Positions 1 to 10,864 of a DNA stretch of 64,000 nucleotides are shown piece after piece. A program made the translations under genes and the position numbers. Within the stretch, counting starts at the first letter, position 1. Each line of letters begins with the position of its first letter. The DNA is taken from positions 3,844,001 to 3,908,000 of the forward strand of contig OY744461.1 in the NCBI GenBank assembly GCA_963556145.1, given 5' to 3'. Source of the DNA: Hygrocybe punicea (taxonomy: Eukaryota; Basidiomycota; Agaricomycetes; Agaricales; Hygrophoraceae). The notes below the pieces were generated by a model that saw only the letters and a list, made by a program, of their open reading frames with translations, had not been told where the DNA came from and ran no database searches.

Positions 1-344
1 AATTATGTGATGATTTCACATGGCCAAAATAACTGCAAACAGCAATAAGTTGTGTGCCTTGTCTAAAATATAGCCCCTGCTCATTTACCATCTTCTTAAC
101 CCATATACATTTTAGACTATTGTCTAATTTCTGATATTAGTGTTTTTATTGACCATATCCACCAAAAATCACTTACAATTTTTCATCAGATGGAATTTTC
201 TGAAACACTGACTTTACCTCTAGCTGCATTTTTATCCATTTTTCATGTTCTGACCATCTCATGAATTTGAGTTCCCAATCCAGTACAAGTAGGACAATTT
301 AACAAGTCCTCCTTTGCACCATCCTTTTTCCAAAACAATATTAG
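1..344. other. Left-edge sequence, no clear gene
   Basis: The minus strand here continues a weakly open frame from the neighbouring module, but stops interrupt it after about 240 and I recognise no domain. It may be the degenerate body of a transposon gene whose promoter-like region is the module at 345-905. Confidence 0.3.
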
Positions 345-905
345 CAGTTTGTGGTAGAGACATATTTCTTGTAGTGGCCTTGAGAATTGTCTGAATTTCC
401 TCAGTAGCCCAGGCAATTGTTCAGTATGTGGTAGATTAGAGGGTGAGAGTGGGTAAGAGAGATCAGAGAGATCAGAGAGGCTTGAATGAACTTCAGAAAG
501 TTGAAACAGGGTTTGTGCAAGATTTGTGCAAGATTGCTTTTGTAGTAACTCAGACTTGGAGTAAACTAAGAGATGCACATCAAGAATCAGATGTTTAAGA
601 TCATGTGATTGGAAATCAGCCACATATTAAATCACATGTATAAGATCATGTGATTGTTCAGTTTCATTTAAAAACCCCGAAACCTTCATGTTTGGCCCCA
701 AGTGCTCTTCCACTTCCAGTCCACTCACCCTGGTAGAGAGAGCCGAATTTCTCTGCTTGATGCTAGGGCACCAAAGTCCTAGTTTGGGTGCAGCCTCTGG
801 ATAGTTGTGAGCATTCAATTCTAGCCTTGACTGTCACCAGTGAGGAGGGTGGCCTCTCCACTATTCCTTGGGCATGGGCCTGGGGTGGGTGACTTTAAAG
901 GTCCT
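345..905 (-). repeat. Promoter-like module, inverted copy of 15215-15725
   Basis: Read on the minus strand this stretch aligns along its whole length with the plus strand at 15215-15725. Shared landmarks, in order, are the CCAAGGAATAGTGG box, a CATCAAGCAGAGAAATTC block, a TTTAAAT stretch, CACATGATC, and a TC-rich tract before AAATATGTCTCTACC. The order of boxes followed by pyrimidine-rich DNA looks like a promoter and 5' leader, but that is inference. The two copies face away from each other and belong to the two inverted copies of the array-bearing repeat (about 0.3-2.8 kb and 12.6-15.9 kb). Confidence 0.6.
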
Positions 906-1079
906 AGTATACATAGTCCTGTAGTTTTAATTTTATTCTTGAGGAGCCTTGTCTATTTAAACTTATTATAAGGGAAAGTTATTGAGCCCATACTTTAATT
1001 CATGCAGTGGCATGATGGCATTCCATGCATTTTTTGATGTTGGCGGCATTGGTCCCACACCCAGTAAGATGGCTACATA

Positions 1080-1131
1080 CCTTGCGAAGCTGGCAGATGC
1101 ATCAATTGATGCAGTGGCATGTTTCACGAGG
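1080..1131. repeat. 52-bp palindromic unit (copy P1)
   Basis: The ends are CCTTGCGAA and TTTCACGAGG-type arms, and the exact centre is the palindrome ATCAATTGAT (1101-1110). It sits at one edge of the G/T-rich array. Read on the minus strand it runs directly into GTATGTAGCC, a good splice-donor sequence. Copies of the same layout lie at 13578-13629, 14060-14111, 22415-22468 and 22880-22932. Confidence 0.75.
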
Positions 1132-1139
1132 TCCCTACT

Positions 1140-2068
1140 GGTGCGGCCATTCTCATCGTTGGGGCCATGATCATCATGGTTTGGCATTGCTGGGGCCGTC
1201 ACCGTCATCGTTGTGCCATGTTGGGTGTTAGTGGGGCCGCTGTCGTCATTGGGCATTGGCTGGGGGCCCATTATGGCATTGGTGGGGCTGTTACCATTGT
1301 TGTTGGGCATTGGCAGTCCTGTTGGGTGTGGCTTGGGTGTTGTTGGAACCGCAGTCATCATTGAGGGCCCCTTTGGGCATTGGTGGGGCTGTCGTCATCA
1401 TCATTGGGCGTTGGTGTCCCTTTGGCATTGGTGGGGCATTGGTGGCCCTGTTGGGTGTGGCTTGGGTGTTGTTGGGGCCGCTGTCGTTGTTGGGGGCCTT
1501 TGTGAGGCTGTCACCATCGTTGTTGGGCATTGGCAGCTTTGGGGCATTGGTGGGGCATTGGTGGCCCTGTGGGGTGTGGCTTGGGCAGTGTTGAGGCCAC
1601 CGTCTTCATTAGGGCATTAGTGGGGCTGTCGTCATCATGGTTGGGTGTTGGCTGCCCTGTTGGGCATGGTGAGGCCGTCATCATTGTTGTTGGGTGTTGG
1701 CTGCCCTGTTGGTGTTGGCGGGGCCATTGTCGTCATTGTTGGGCTCTGTGGTCCTCATGGTCCCATTCTGCCATCCCGGTCATCCTCGTTTCCATCGTGC
1801 CCATGCTCGTGCCCATGCCCACCATCCTCGTCTTCATTGCCCCTGCCCATTGTTGTCTTCCTGTTGTCATGGTTCCTAGTTCCCATTGTCGTATTCCCCT
1901 TTCGCACCGTTGTCACGTTCATTCGTTTACCCTGTCATCCACATTCCAGTCATCCTGGTTGTCCCTGTTCTGGGCTGTGTCCACCATCTCCTTGTCACCT
2001 GCATCTGCATCCACTTGTTGCTGTTGCCTTGTTCATGTTCGTTTGGCATGAGGGTGCGGGGAAAAAAA
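1140..2068 (-). repeat. Triplet-periodic array exon of repeat copy X1
   Basis: This is a degenerate array built from TTGGGCATTGGTGGGGC-like words on the plus strand, with long open frames on both strands. On the minus strand it would be a spliced exon: an acceptor (TTGTAG) precedes 2069, and a GTATGT donor follows the palindrome at 1081. The encoded product would be a low-complexity Pro/Asn/Thr-rich chain with no recognisable domain. The open frames reflect the period-three repeat, so I do not call a functional protein. The same kind of array lies in opposite orientation at 12.66-13.57 kb. Confidence 0.6.
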
Positions 2069-2082
2069 CCTACAAGTGTTTA

Positions 2083-2425
2083 TTGCTGTTTTCAAAATGC
2101 ATGACATTTTTTGAAAGAATAAATCTTTCAAAGAATGAAGGACCATAATTGTGGGAAAGTTTCTATATATGATAGCACTGTGAACTGGACAGTGAATGCG
2201 AACCCTTTCCCATCGTTGTGGTTACTGTAGCCCCCTGTGTACAATGTTAATAAAAGAATTGCTGAACATGTACAGCCCTCCTTGATCTCCTCTTCATTGC
2301 CCAACATTGACTTGAGTAAACATTTACCAGTACTACCATATATAGAAACTTTCCCATGATTATGGTCCTTTGTTCTTTGAAAGATTTATTTTTTCAAAAA
2401 ATGTCATGTATTTTGAAAACAGCAA
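2083..2425. mobile_element. TA-flanked MITE inserted in an intron
   Basis: About 95-bp inverted ends begin TTGCTGTTTTCAAAAT, and both sides are flanked by the dinucleotide TA (2081-2082, 2426-2427). It lies inside the minus-strand intron 2070-2470 of repeat copy X1. Without the element and one TA that intron would be 56 nt, the size seen in the sister copies. The ends resemble those of the larger element at 11793-12518. Confidence 0.85.
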
Positions 2426-2427
2426 TA

Positions 2428-2760
2428 AATAGTCAGTAGAGTAAATGAACAAGATAAATAGAATACTTACCTGCGGTGCTCTGGCATTGTCGTGTCATTG
2501 TTGAAAACAACAAGTGTTGTTGAACTCTTGTGCAAGAATTTCAACCGGAATTTGCCAATATCCAAAACAGGGTCGAGTTGCCATATAGGGACAGGTGTCT
2601 GCATTTTCTTATTTTTATTACATGTACTACAACACCTCAAGGGCTAGGGCAAGACCCTGAAGAGATGTAGGTATGATATACCTACTCCGAGAGGAGTTTT
2701 TGTATTTTATTTCATTTTATATTGGGAGATATTCACAATGCATTTTATGCCTCTGCCAAA
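2428..2760 (-). other. Exon-1-like segment of repeat copy X1
   Basis: On the minus strand a short open stretch ends in CCGCAG followed by the donor GTAAG (2466-2470), splicing to the array exon at 2069. Upstream (2700-2830) is a block with 'CCTCTGCCAAAATTGGACCC', also recognisable at 8800-8890 and, reversed, at 16900-16960. It marks a shared upstream region of the family. I do not recognise the encoded peptide. Confidence 0.5.
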
Positions 2761-2827
2761 ATTGGACCCTTAAACACCTAACTTTGCGAGTACACGTCTG
2801 AAAAATCCAAAATTAATTCTAGGAGTA

Positions 2828-3046
2828 CTAAGGAAGGTGTACATTGTGTTCCAGACAATTGCCTAGTAGGTGGTGTGGCAAGGAATGTGTTGTAGTCTTG
2901 GATCTTTGTGGACAATCAAAAGTCCGTATAAGACACAATCATGAATGGAAGGTGAGTGACAAGTTCATCACATTTTGGCTCCAACACATTCCCTGCCACA
3001 CCAACTACCAGGCACTTGTCTGGTAAACAATGCACACCTTCCTTAG
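2828..3046. repeat. 219-bp inverted-repeat element
   Basis: About 64-bp imperfect inverted arms start CTAAGGAAGGTG and end CACCTTCCTTAG. No target duplication could be recognised. It separates the X1 exon region from an acidic array fragment at 3047. Confidence 0.6.
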
Positions 3047-3362
3047 CGACGATGATGATGGGAACAACGACGACAACAGGGGCGATGAGGACGACGCAGA
3101 GGGGCGTGGACATGTGGGTAACCCCAGTATGTAATTTTTTAGGTTCCCCCCATTTCCCTCTCCTTCCCCCTGTTTCCCTCTCCTCTCTCCTCCTGACCCT
3201 TCTCCCCCTACCTATCTCCTGCCCCCTGCCACCTCCACCTCCCATCCACCTCCTGCCCTTCTCCCCTTGCCCACCCCCTTCATTCTCCCTGGTCATTTCC
3301 CCCTCTCTTCTTCTCTCCACCACTACCACCACCACCACATCCTACCCTCATCCCCTGATAAT
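3047..3362 (+). repeat. Acidic triplet array plus pyrimidine-rich tract (fragment)
   Basis: A short GAC/GAT-rich array is followed by about 230 bp of C+T-rich DNA (3150-3355). The same order, acidic array then C/T-rich tract, is seen at 18.4-19.09 kb and, reversed, at 8.03-8.46 kb. It is therefore a truncated copy of the same repeat type. Confidence 0.5.
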
Positions 3363-3479
3363 GTAGATATGTAATTAAGCAAAATAATTATGTGATTTGC
3401 AATGTCTATTTTAAGTAAGTTGCTAAATGTAAATTATTTAAAATTATGTTATAACATATGATATAATGATTTATTGGTA

Positions 3480-3650
3480 TGATTACTCAGCAGATGCTGA
3501 GCAGGCGGGCAGTCCAACCAGCCTGTGAGACATCCCAAAAGCTGAGAGGGACATTCCAGACAAGGCTGTGGGATGTCCCAGAAAAGGCTGTGGGATGTCC
3601 CACAAGCTGACAGGGATGTCCCAACCAAGCCTCTGTGAGATGTCCTCTTA
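3480..3650. repeat. GGGATGTCCC palindrome cluster 1
   Basis: The decamer GGGATGTCCC occurs at 3570, 3592 and 3613, with degenerate neighbours (GGGACATTCC, GACATCCC) in between. A second cluster lies at 7100-7225. No gene is recognisable between 3360 and 4070. Confidence 0.5.
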
Positions 3651-4069
3651 TTTTAAGCCCAAGTCTACTTTCCTCAAGAAGCACTCTAACCTTAACATAG
3701 ATTGAAATTAGATCTCTCCTCTGCATCTGCATCTCAGTCAGCCATTATATGCACAGCCAATAATGTAATAACCACTGATATCCTCATCAAATCCTCTTCA
3801 TAATACACTTGTTCAATTTTTAGCTCAGCCTTGTCTGCATATGTAGCACCACTTCTCTTTGTTTATTATGCATTCTCTGCTCACTCACTCCACTACAAGC
3901 TTCAGATTGCCACATGCATAAGGGATAGGTTTACTAGAAGCACACCCTCCTCTTTCCCATATCATTACCCAACATCTCCAGCCCTTTTCCTCTCCTACTC
4001 CTTCTGTCTTTATATGTGGAAACAACTGAAGAAGAATCAGCTCTGTGACTCTCAAAAGAATAAGCACAT

Positions 4070-6213
4070 TGTAGTGGCGAGGTCGGGGTGGCTGCGGAAC
4101 AATGATTCTAACCTGGGGGTGTCAGCATAGAAGTGACAGGGAATAGTTTAGCAAGCTTCAGTGAAATGATAAGAAACAAAGAGTAGAAAGCCACCAAGTA
4201 AAACTACTGATAACTAATGAGACTGGTCGAAGCCAATGATGTTGGGTATGGCGGGTCGGGTGTCGGGTGACAAGAGATGTAAGAATAAAGTGGGTAGAAC
4301 GATGGGGAGAGTGTCAAGGAATCTGACGAGTTGTATGAGCGATAGATTTTACTGAGAGACTAATTCTGAGAGAGAGGAAACGGGGGAACTGGTTTCTCAT
4401 TTTGACTTGGCACTTTGGCACCGTTTTTATACTACAAAAATCTCTATCTAGATTCAGATGAGAGTCCTTGGCCGATGAGAGGAAACAAAGGGGAAAGGAA
4501 ATGGAGAAATGAGAAGAGGGTTGCAACATTGTTATGTGAATGTTTGTTTCACCAAGAATTACCGGAGTTGACTTTGTTCAGGTACCTTCTTGTTGTTCGT
4601 GGGTTTCTAATATCTAAATAACCTAGCAGGAAGGGGTTTGTAGGTATATGAGTCAATAGAATGTAATAGTGATGTCTCTTCAATTAAAAAGGAGACTTTG
4701 AGTGGGTGTGGATGATGGTTGATGAGCATGATGTACTGAAATAATATATATTCACTACTGGAATATAAAATGTGGATTAATGAATACTGATAGCAATATT
4801 CACCAATTTAATATGAATTGTTTTGGTTACAGGGCCTATTCAATCAAGAGTATCTCTGGGTGTTATAATATCTGACTTAAATCCGAAGCTTCAAACGCAC
4901 ATTGGCTACTAGTTCAGGGATATCTTTAATACCTTTTGAATACTCTGTTTTGTTTAGGATGAAACCTTAACCTTAGAAGTGTATCTAGCTGACTAATGCT
5001 GACTAATGAATTGATTGGACTGAGTGAACTGAGTGAATTCTCCTTGCTGACAAGGAGATCTCACAGAATACTAGAATGAGAGTGAACTGTGGTGGATTAC
5101 AAGCACTAGCTACTACAATGAGTAACTACTAGTACTAATAGAATGAGGGATTACACTGTGTGAACCCAGACTAAGACTGACTACTGATTGGTGAGGGGGG
5201 AAATCCTACTGACTACTGGGATTTGGGGGCCCTATTTATACTGTTGGAGAACAATGGGGGACTGAGAACAATGGGAAAGTGAGAACAATGGGACTGAGTC
5301 ATGAGAACAATGGATGGCATCAAAGAGGCTGTGAACAATGGGCTCTATCTCCATTTGGACTGTTTAGAACAATGGACTAATCAGAACAATAGACCTCCAT
5401 TGTCTTTATGTAAGCAAACTATCACAATCACTCTCTGATGCATCCTATCTTATCACTATCTTATCATCCTCTTGTTCACATCTTATCTAATCATTTCCCA
5501 TTATCTAGCTGAGCCGCTTTTGATCAATACAAGTAAACAAGATTTGTAATCAATCCATTACTGCTAATATAGGTAAGAATGCTAGTTGGGCTTGTCTTCT
5601 TGCACATGCAATACAGAGAAATATATAATAAATACTAATGAGTGGGGGATATGCCTCTGTGCACCATACATAAATGGCTAGGTCTGGGCATTGCTAGTGA
5701 AGCCATAATAAATGATATAAAGGTAAGCATATATGTTATTTGTGTTTGTTCACTAGCATGCATAATGTGAAAAGGCATAGAATGGGTACTAATGAGTCTA
5801 GGTGTGCATCCATAGTCTTGCACTTAAATATTTAAGTCCCTGGTCCAATGGTAAACCCATGACATTACACCCAAAACCATTTGGGGTCATGACAACGTGA
5901 CGATGACAGGAAAATGGAGGGGAAAGCAAATATCCATGAAAAAGATCTAAAGATGCATACATATCTCTGAAAGGATGAGGAGATGCATATATAAGGCAAG
6001 TCCAAAGTTGGGAATTGAGTCCGATGAGATCCATCTGTGATAATTGGGATTCCGTGAGCTTAGGAGATGGACCAACCCTGTATGTGAGCGGCCGTGCTAG
6101 TCGGTATGCATTGGGTTATGTCGGGTTAGAGCGTGGATCGCTAGGGACGTCAGGTTTGAGTGGATTCATGAGATATCGAGTTTACAGCCTCAGAGGGTCG
6201 AGGACCCTCTACA
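4070..6213 (-). mobile_element. Solo-LTR-like element split by a later insertion
   Basis: 4070-4535 and 5885-6213 match, in order and orientation, the two halves of the 924-bp element at 49725-50648. The outer ends are TGTAGTGGC and CCTCTACA, so on the minus strand it runs TGTAGAGG to CCACTACA, like an LTR. The intervening 4540-5880 is unrelated and includes about nine spaced copies of GAACAATGG (5248-5395), a motif cluster of LTR/promoter appearance. I found no target duplication and no reverse-transcriptase or integrase coding sequence. Confidence 0.55.
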
Positions 6214-6239
6214 ACGTACAATCTTATACTATGTTATAG

Positions 6240-7460
6240 CACCCATGGTACCTATAGTGGCCATGACAAGGCCTTGAAATTTACAACTAGATGCTACCAT
6301 GATCTATGACATTTTGGGCTAATATGACATTTTGGGATAAACTTGAATTCTAAGCCCACAATGCATGTTTTCATCTCAGACTTTTTGTAAACTAAATGTA
6401 GTGTATCTGAATAATATTCAACCAGTAGGTCAAGGCCTCTGGGCTTCTTGATGAAGTTAGAGACACTGATTTGCATGGAGATGTTGTAAGATTGAAATTT
6501 ATTTCATGTCATTTGGGTCTCCATTGAGAAGGCTTGGCATAAATTACATATCCACAATAAATAATATGATAGGCTGGTCTATCCACACTATTTCTGAGGG
6601 AAGGGGTGGTCATGAAAGCAAGCAAGAGCCTTTACATGTCCCAAGGGTAGAATTTTGGCTCGCTTAGTAGATTGTCATGTCATGCATTGTCAAATTGGAA
6701 AAGCTAATTTTTCATCCTTGGAATCATGGTTGGGCATGCCAAAACAGTTAGGCAGAAGAACAAGACAGTAGCCAAGCACAACGATGATGACCATGAAGAA
6801 AAAGAATGTGAATAAGATGGGGGGTGTTGTTGTAGCCGACGTGATTTTTGTCACGTCCCAAAAGCCCATAATTCTCTGATAACGACTTTCAGCACTGATC
6901 CTGCTCAATATAGCCCTTATCCTCCCTGATAAGCCTGAAAATCTCATACAATCCAAATTTTGACATTAAAGCTATGTTCCATGTATAAAGTTTTGGAACT
7001 TATACTAGTGTTTCTTGGTTCTGAGGCCAGATAAAATTTGGCCATCCAAAAACATCATAGATCATGGTATCATCATTCTAAGTTTTCTATTAAATACCTA
7101 TGGAAGGGACATCCCAAATGCCCCCAGACACCCCCTCTGGTGGGGATGTCCCATGGGGCCACAACACGAAATGTCATGCCATGGGCCATCCTATATACTG
7201 GACCAGGGACAATGGGATGTCCCAATGTATGGTCCCAGGGATGATGGTTTTGTCCCAGGGCTGCCTAGTACTTGTACAAACATGTAGATGGTTCAGTACT
7301 AGGAGTGAGTTGAAACTAGTTGCCTAGGCTTTGGGGTAGCTTGAAGTGCATATGAACACTGCACTAACCATCATTGGCTGACAAAAAGAACCTCTCAAGA
7401 AACTCCAAGGTCATATGATTAGCTTTGAAAAGAAGCTATCTGCTTGCACATATTCTATTT
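6240..7460. other. Intergenic, no supported gene
   Basis: No domain-bearing frame was found. The only structure is a second cluster of GGGACATCCC/GGGATGTCCC palindromes at 7106, 7143 and 7212. Confidence 0.4.
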
Positions 7461-7564
7461 TAGTCAATTGTGGGGGATGATCTATAGCAGGAGTACAATC
7501 AGGATGGATAGTATTGGTCCGAACTTGACAGTCATGATTGAATATGCAACCAGTCTGAGTTGTA

Positions 7565-8030
7565 ATTGTTGGCCCAGGATATATACTGACTCAATAAGCC
7601 TAGACCATCTCAGTTGAGCCAGGATATATCCTGACATCACCAGCCCAGACCATCTCAGTTGGCCCATAATATATTCTGGAAACACCAGCCTGAAACATCC
7701 CAGTTGGGCCAGGATATATCCTGGCAGCACCAGCCTGGACCATCTCAGTTGGCCCAGGATATATCCTGGGAATATCAGCCTGAACCATCCCAGTTGGGCC
7801 AGGATATATCCTGAGAAATTCAGCCTGAACCATCCCGGTTGGGCCAAGATATATCCTGGGAACATCAGCCTGAACCATTCCAGTTGGCCCAGGATATATC
7901 CTGAGAACATCAGCCTAAACCATCCCAGTTGGGCCAGGATATATCTCAGCCTGATTTAGCTATCCCCAAGTCATTTGGGTGATCTCATTTTCAGGGATAC
8001 CAAGTGAGTTGGTAATATCTTGCTGAATCT
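7565..8030 (-). repeat. 45-bp minisatellite array A and its flanking module
   Basis: About eight 45-bp units, each centred on CCAGGATATATCCTGG, a perfect 16-bp palindrome, occupy 7565-7950. They are followed by an 80-bp module (7950-8030: CAGCCTGATTTAGCTATCCC ... ATATCTTGCTGAATC). The same module plus array recurs inverted at 9045-9595 and again at 16520-16790. A 45-bp unit keeps frames open on both strands (15-residue IYPGPTEMVQA-type repeats), so the open frames here are not evidence of a gene. Confidence 0.85.
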
Positions 8031-8484
8031 GGTTGGGAGAGGGAGAGGGAGAGGGAGAGGGAGAGGAAGAGGGAATGGGAGAGAGGGAGGGAGGGAGAGA
8101 GAGAGAGAGGGGGGGGTGAGGGAGAGGAAGAAGGGGTTGGAGGAGGGGTGGGATGTACATACCTGTCTCATTCCCGTCGTCCTCATCCTCATCGTCTGCA
8201 TCTTTGCCATCCTCATCCTCTTTGTCTTTGTCTTCATCTCCATCATCCTTGTCTTTGTTGTCTTCATCTGCATCTCTGCCATCCTCGTCCTTGTCATCTT
8301 TGTCTTTGTCTCTGCCATCCTCGTCTTTGTCTTCATCTCTGCTGTCCTTGTCTTTGTCATCTTCATCTGCATCTCTGCCATCCTTGTCCCCATCATCCCA
8401 ATCCCTGTTCCTGTTCCTGTCATTCTCGTCATCGTCATCATCCTCGTTGTTGTGGGGCTTTCCCAGCACAGCAGTGAAAAAGTT
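8030..8484 (-). repeat. Pyrimidine-rich tract and acidic array exon of copy X2
   Basis: 8030-8150 is a GAGAGG-type purine tract on the plus strand. 8163-8484 is an array that on the minus strand would encode Asp/Glu/Lys-rich repeats (DEDGKDAD-like). A donor GTATGTACATCCC follows the exon at 8162, and an acceptor (TTTATGTAG) precedes it at 8485. The identical donor sequence occurs in copy X4 at 18868. Structure is seen; protein function is not inferred. Confidence 0.6.
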
Positions 8485-8960
8485 CTACATAAAAATAACA
8501 ATATTAGAATAGATAGTAAGTTTTGAGACTTGTACTTACCTTCTACTTGATGTTGTTGCTGTCACCATTCTCATGGATGCATTGTGGAGTACGCGACGAT
8601 TTGAACCCATGCCGGAGGTTGCCAATTGCCCAAATGGGCACGAGTTGCCTTATATGTAACCAAGATCTTACTTTTCTCAGTGTAATGGCATGGAGCACAA
8701 CAACTGTGTAACACATTTAAGACCATGTAGGGATAGAATTAGCCTCTAACTACATCCTCCCCAAATTTTGTATTTGATTATGGCCTACATAGAGAGATAT
8801 CCATGATTCATTAATACCTCTCTGCCAATTTCAGACCCTTAAAGTGCAACTTTACCAATATTGATCTGAAAAATATGATAATAATTGTGAAACTACTATG
8901 TAAAGTATCTATTGTATTGATAATCAGTGCCTGGCACTTGGTGGTCCCAGACATCTGTTG
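8485..8960 (-). other. Intron and exon-1 region of copy X2
   Basis: A 55-nt intron (8485-8539, minus strand GTAAGT...TAG) joins the array exon to an upstream exon ending CAAGTAGAAG. The upstream exon contains a 'CCCATTTGGGCAATTGGCAAC' block (reading on minus, 19 nt matched), which also appears in the sister copy near 17140. No domain is recognised. Confidence 0.5.
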
Positions 8961-9044
8961 TAGCCAAGAAATGACAGGTTCAAAGTAAAGCAGCAGTTTG
9001 TACTTCAGTTGATGGGTCAGCCACAATGCAAAATCACCAGATTC

Positions 9045-9600
9045 AGCAAGATATTACCAACTCACTTGGGATGCCTGAAAATGAGATCACCCAACTGGCT
9101 TGGGGATAGCTAAATCAGGCTGAGATATATCCTGGCCCAACTGAGATGGTCCAGGCTGATGTTCCCAGGATATATCCTGGCCCAACTGAGATGGTCCAGG
9201 CTGGTGTTCCCAGGATATATCCTGGGCCAACTAACATGGTCCAGGCTGATGTTCTCAGGATATATCCTGGCCCAACTAACATGGTCCAGGCTGATGTTCC
9301 CAGGATATATCCTGGCCCAACTGAGATGGTCCAGGCTAATGTTCTCAGGATATATCCTGCACCAATTGAGATGGTCTAGGCTGGTGCTATCAAGTTATAT
9401 CCTGGCCCAGCTGGGATGGTCCAGGCTGATATTGTCAAGATATATCCTGGGCAAACTAAGATGGTCTAGGCTGGTGTTCTCAGGATATATCCTGCACCAA
9501 TTGAGATGGTCTAGGCTGGTGCTATCAAGTTATATCCTGGCCCAGCTGGGATGGTCCAGGCTGATATTGTCAGGATATATCCTGGGTCACAAAAAACTGC
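9045..9600 (+). repeat. 45-bp minisatellite array B, inverted relative to array A
   Basis: The module AGATTCAGCAAGATATTACC ... GGGGATAGCTAAATCAGGCTG (9045-9118) is followed by about ten 45-bp units with the AGGATATATCCT core. It is the inverted counterpart of 7565-8030, so copy X2 is bracketed by inverted minisatellite arms, as in foldback-type elements. The units vary by a few bases each; CTGATGTTCCCAGG and CTGGTGCTATCAAG variants alternate in the second half, suggesting a higher-order unit. Confidence 0.85.
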
Positions 9601-10664
9601 AAGACCACCATCTTTGTAGTCAATTGTGGGGTCATGTGCCAAGTCAGCACATTTCAGATCAAAGCAAATTTCTCCATTGCTTGGACACACATATCAATTC
9701 ACAATAATGATCCTATGACAAGATTTCTTCATGTTTGAATTTTAATTTGAAATTAATGGTATCAAATGTGCATAATTGTTGTTTGTCGACCTTCTACGCT
9801 TTGAGTACAAGTTGAAAGCAGAAGTCTTGCAATCCATCACATCAACTTAGAATTGATCAAGAACCAGAAATGTATATGCAGTAGTGGTTAGGGTTATGAT
9901 GTTGCTGGAAAGAGTTGGATGTTCAAAGCTGTATGTCATGAGAAGCTGTAGTTAAGCATTAGCACCAATCAATATTCCATTGATAAATTCCAGAGGTCTC
10001 CACACAAAAGCCATAGATGTTCTCCTAGTTGGAGAAACATTATCCACATCTTCTTCTGCCATTACATAGTCAGCTTCGTCAGCCTGCACATCCTTGGCTT
10101 CTACATCCTCCTAGGATTGTGATGTTCAGTGTTGGCATGCCCAAGATTTATCATGAGTCCCAACTCTCCCAGATCAGCAAGATCAAAAAATTGGCCAGTC
10201 CAATATTGGATTTTATGACAGGGATTGTCTTGGTATACCTGAAGACAACAATCTTTGAAGTAGTCATTGACCAAGCTAACAATCAAGACACTTCTGATAC
10301 TTGATGCATGAGCTCTTTACTGGTGGAGCTTAACTCTATCAGTTTGGCCAAGTACATCTGTTCTTCCATTCTTGAAGATAATCATTCTGACTGTTATTTT
10401 GATTCAATAGACTTTAATTTGAACATGTAACAGAAATTGAATATACCTTTCCTTTTGAAGTTTGTAAAGTTTGAGGTTCTTCTGGCTCTTCTTCTGGTAT
10501 ATATATCTGTTTTGTAATAATTGGTTGTGATTATTCTCTTGTAGAGAGGAGAATTTCAGTTTCTTTTTGGCTAATATTTTGACTTCACCTCTAGAAGTGG
10601 TCTTTTTAACATATACTGTCTCAACCATTGTTCCTTTGTGTCTTTTGAACTTGTTTTTTGGCAT
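9600..10664 (-). pseudogene. KDZ-type transposase, N-terminal remnant
   Basis: KDZ (Kyakuja-Dileera-Zisupton) transposases are DNA-transposon enzymes that are numerous in Agaricomycetes. The ATG at 10664 opens a basic start (MPKNKFKRHKG, then SRGEV). Downstream (10100-10290) is a piece matching the CxC2-type region, HKIQYWTGQFFDLADLGELG, and near 9800-9900 frame-shifted pieces fit the stretch that follows in the family (LFPA..., CKTSAF). Stops and frame changes interrupt it throughout, and the catalytic part is missing. Minisatellite array B directly abuts the last recognisable piece (DYKDGGLAVF) at 9600, so the array appears to have invaded the gene. Family assignment rests on remembered motifs. 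Confidence 0.6.
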
Positions 10665-10864
10665 GGAAAAAAGTGATGATGATGATGCAAGTTAGTTAAG
10701 ATTCAAACACACAAACAGGAATTGTCAGTGATGCTCCATGGTCTACTTGGTAGTGTAGCAGTCCAGTGTCTGGATCAGATTGAGTGTGAAGAAACACAAT
10801 AATGCATTTGAAATCATGCCTTTATTCATATCAGCAGGAAAACTGACAGGATTGATTTTAAAAC

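Noticed and set aside
6690..6956. 88-codon minus frame with a hydrophobic stretch; plus strand begins MVGHAK like the pogo-type gene
   Set aside because: Similarity is limited to six residues and stops follow; treated as chance.
7565..9600. Minisatellites considered as a CRISPR array
   Set aside because: Units are contiguous 45-mers with no unique spacers, in a eukaryotic transposon setting.
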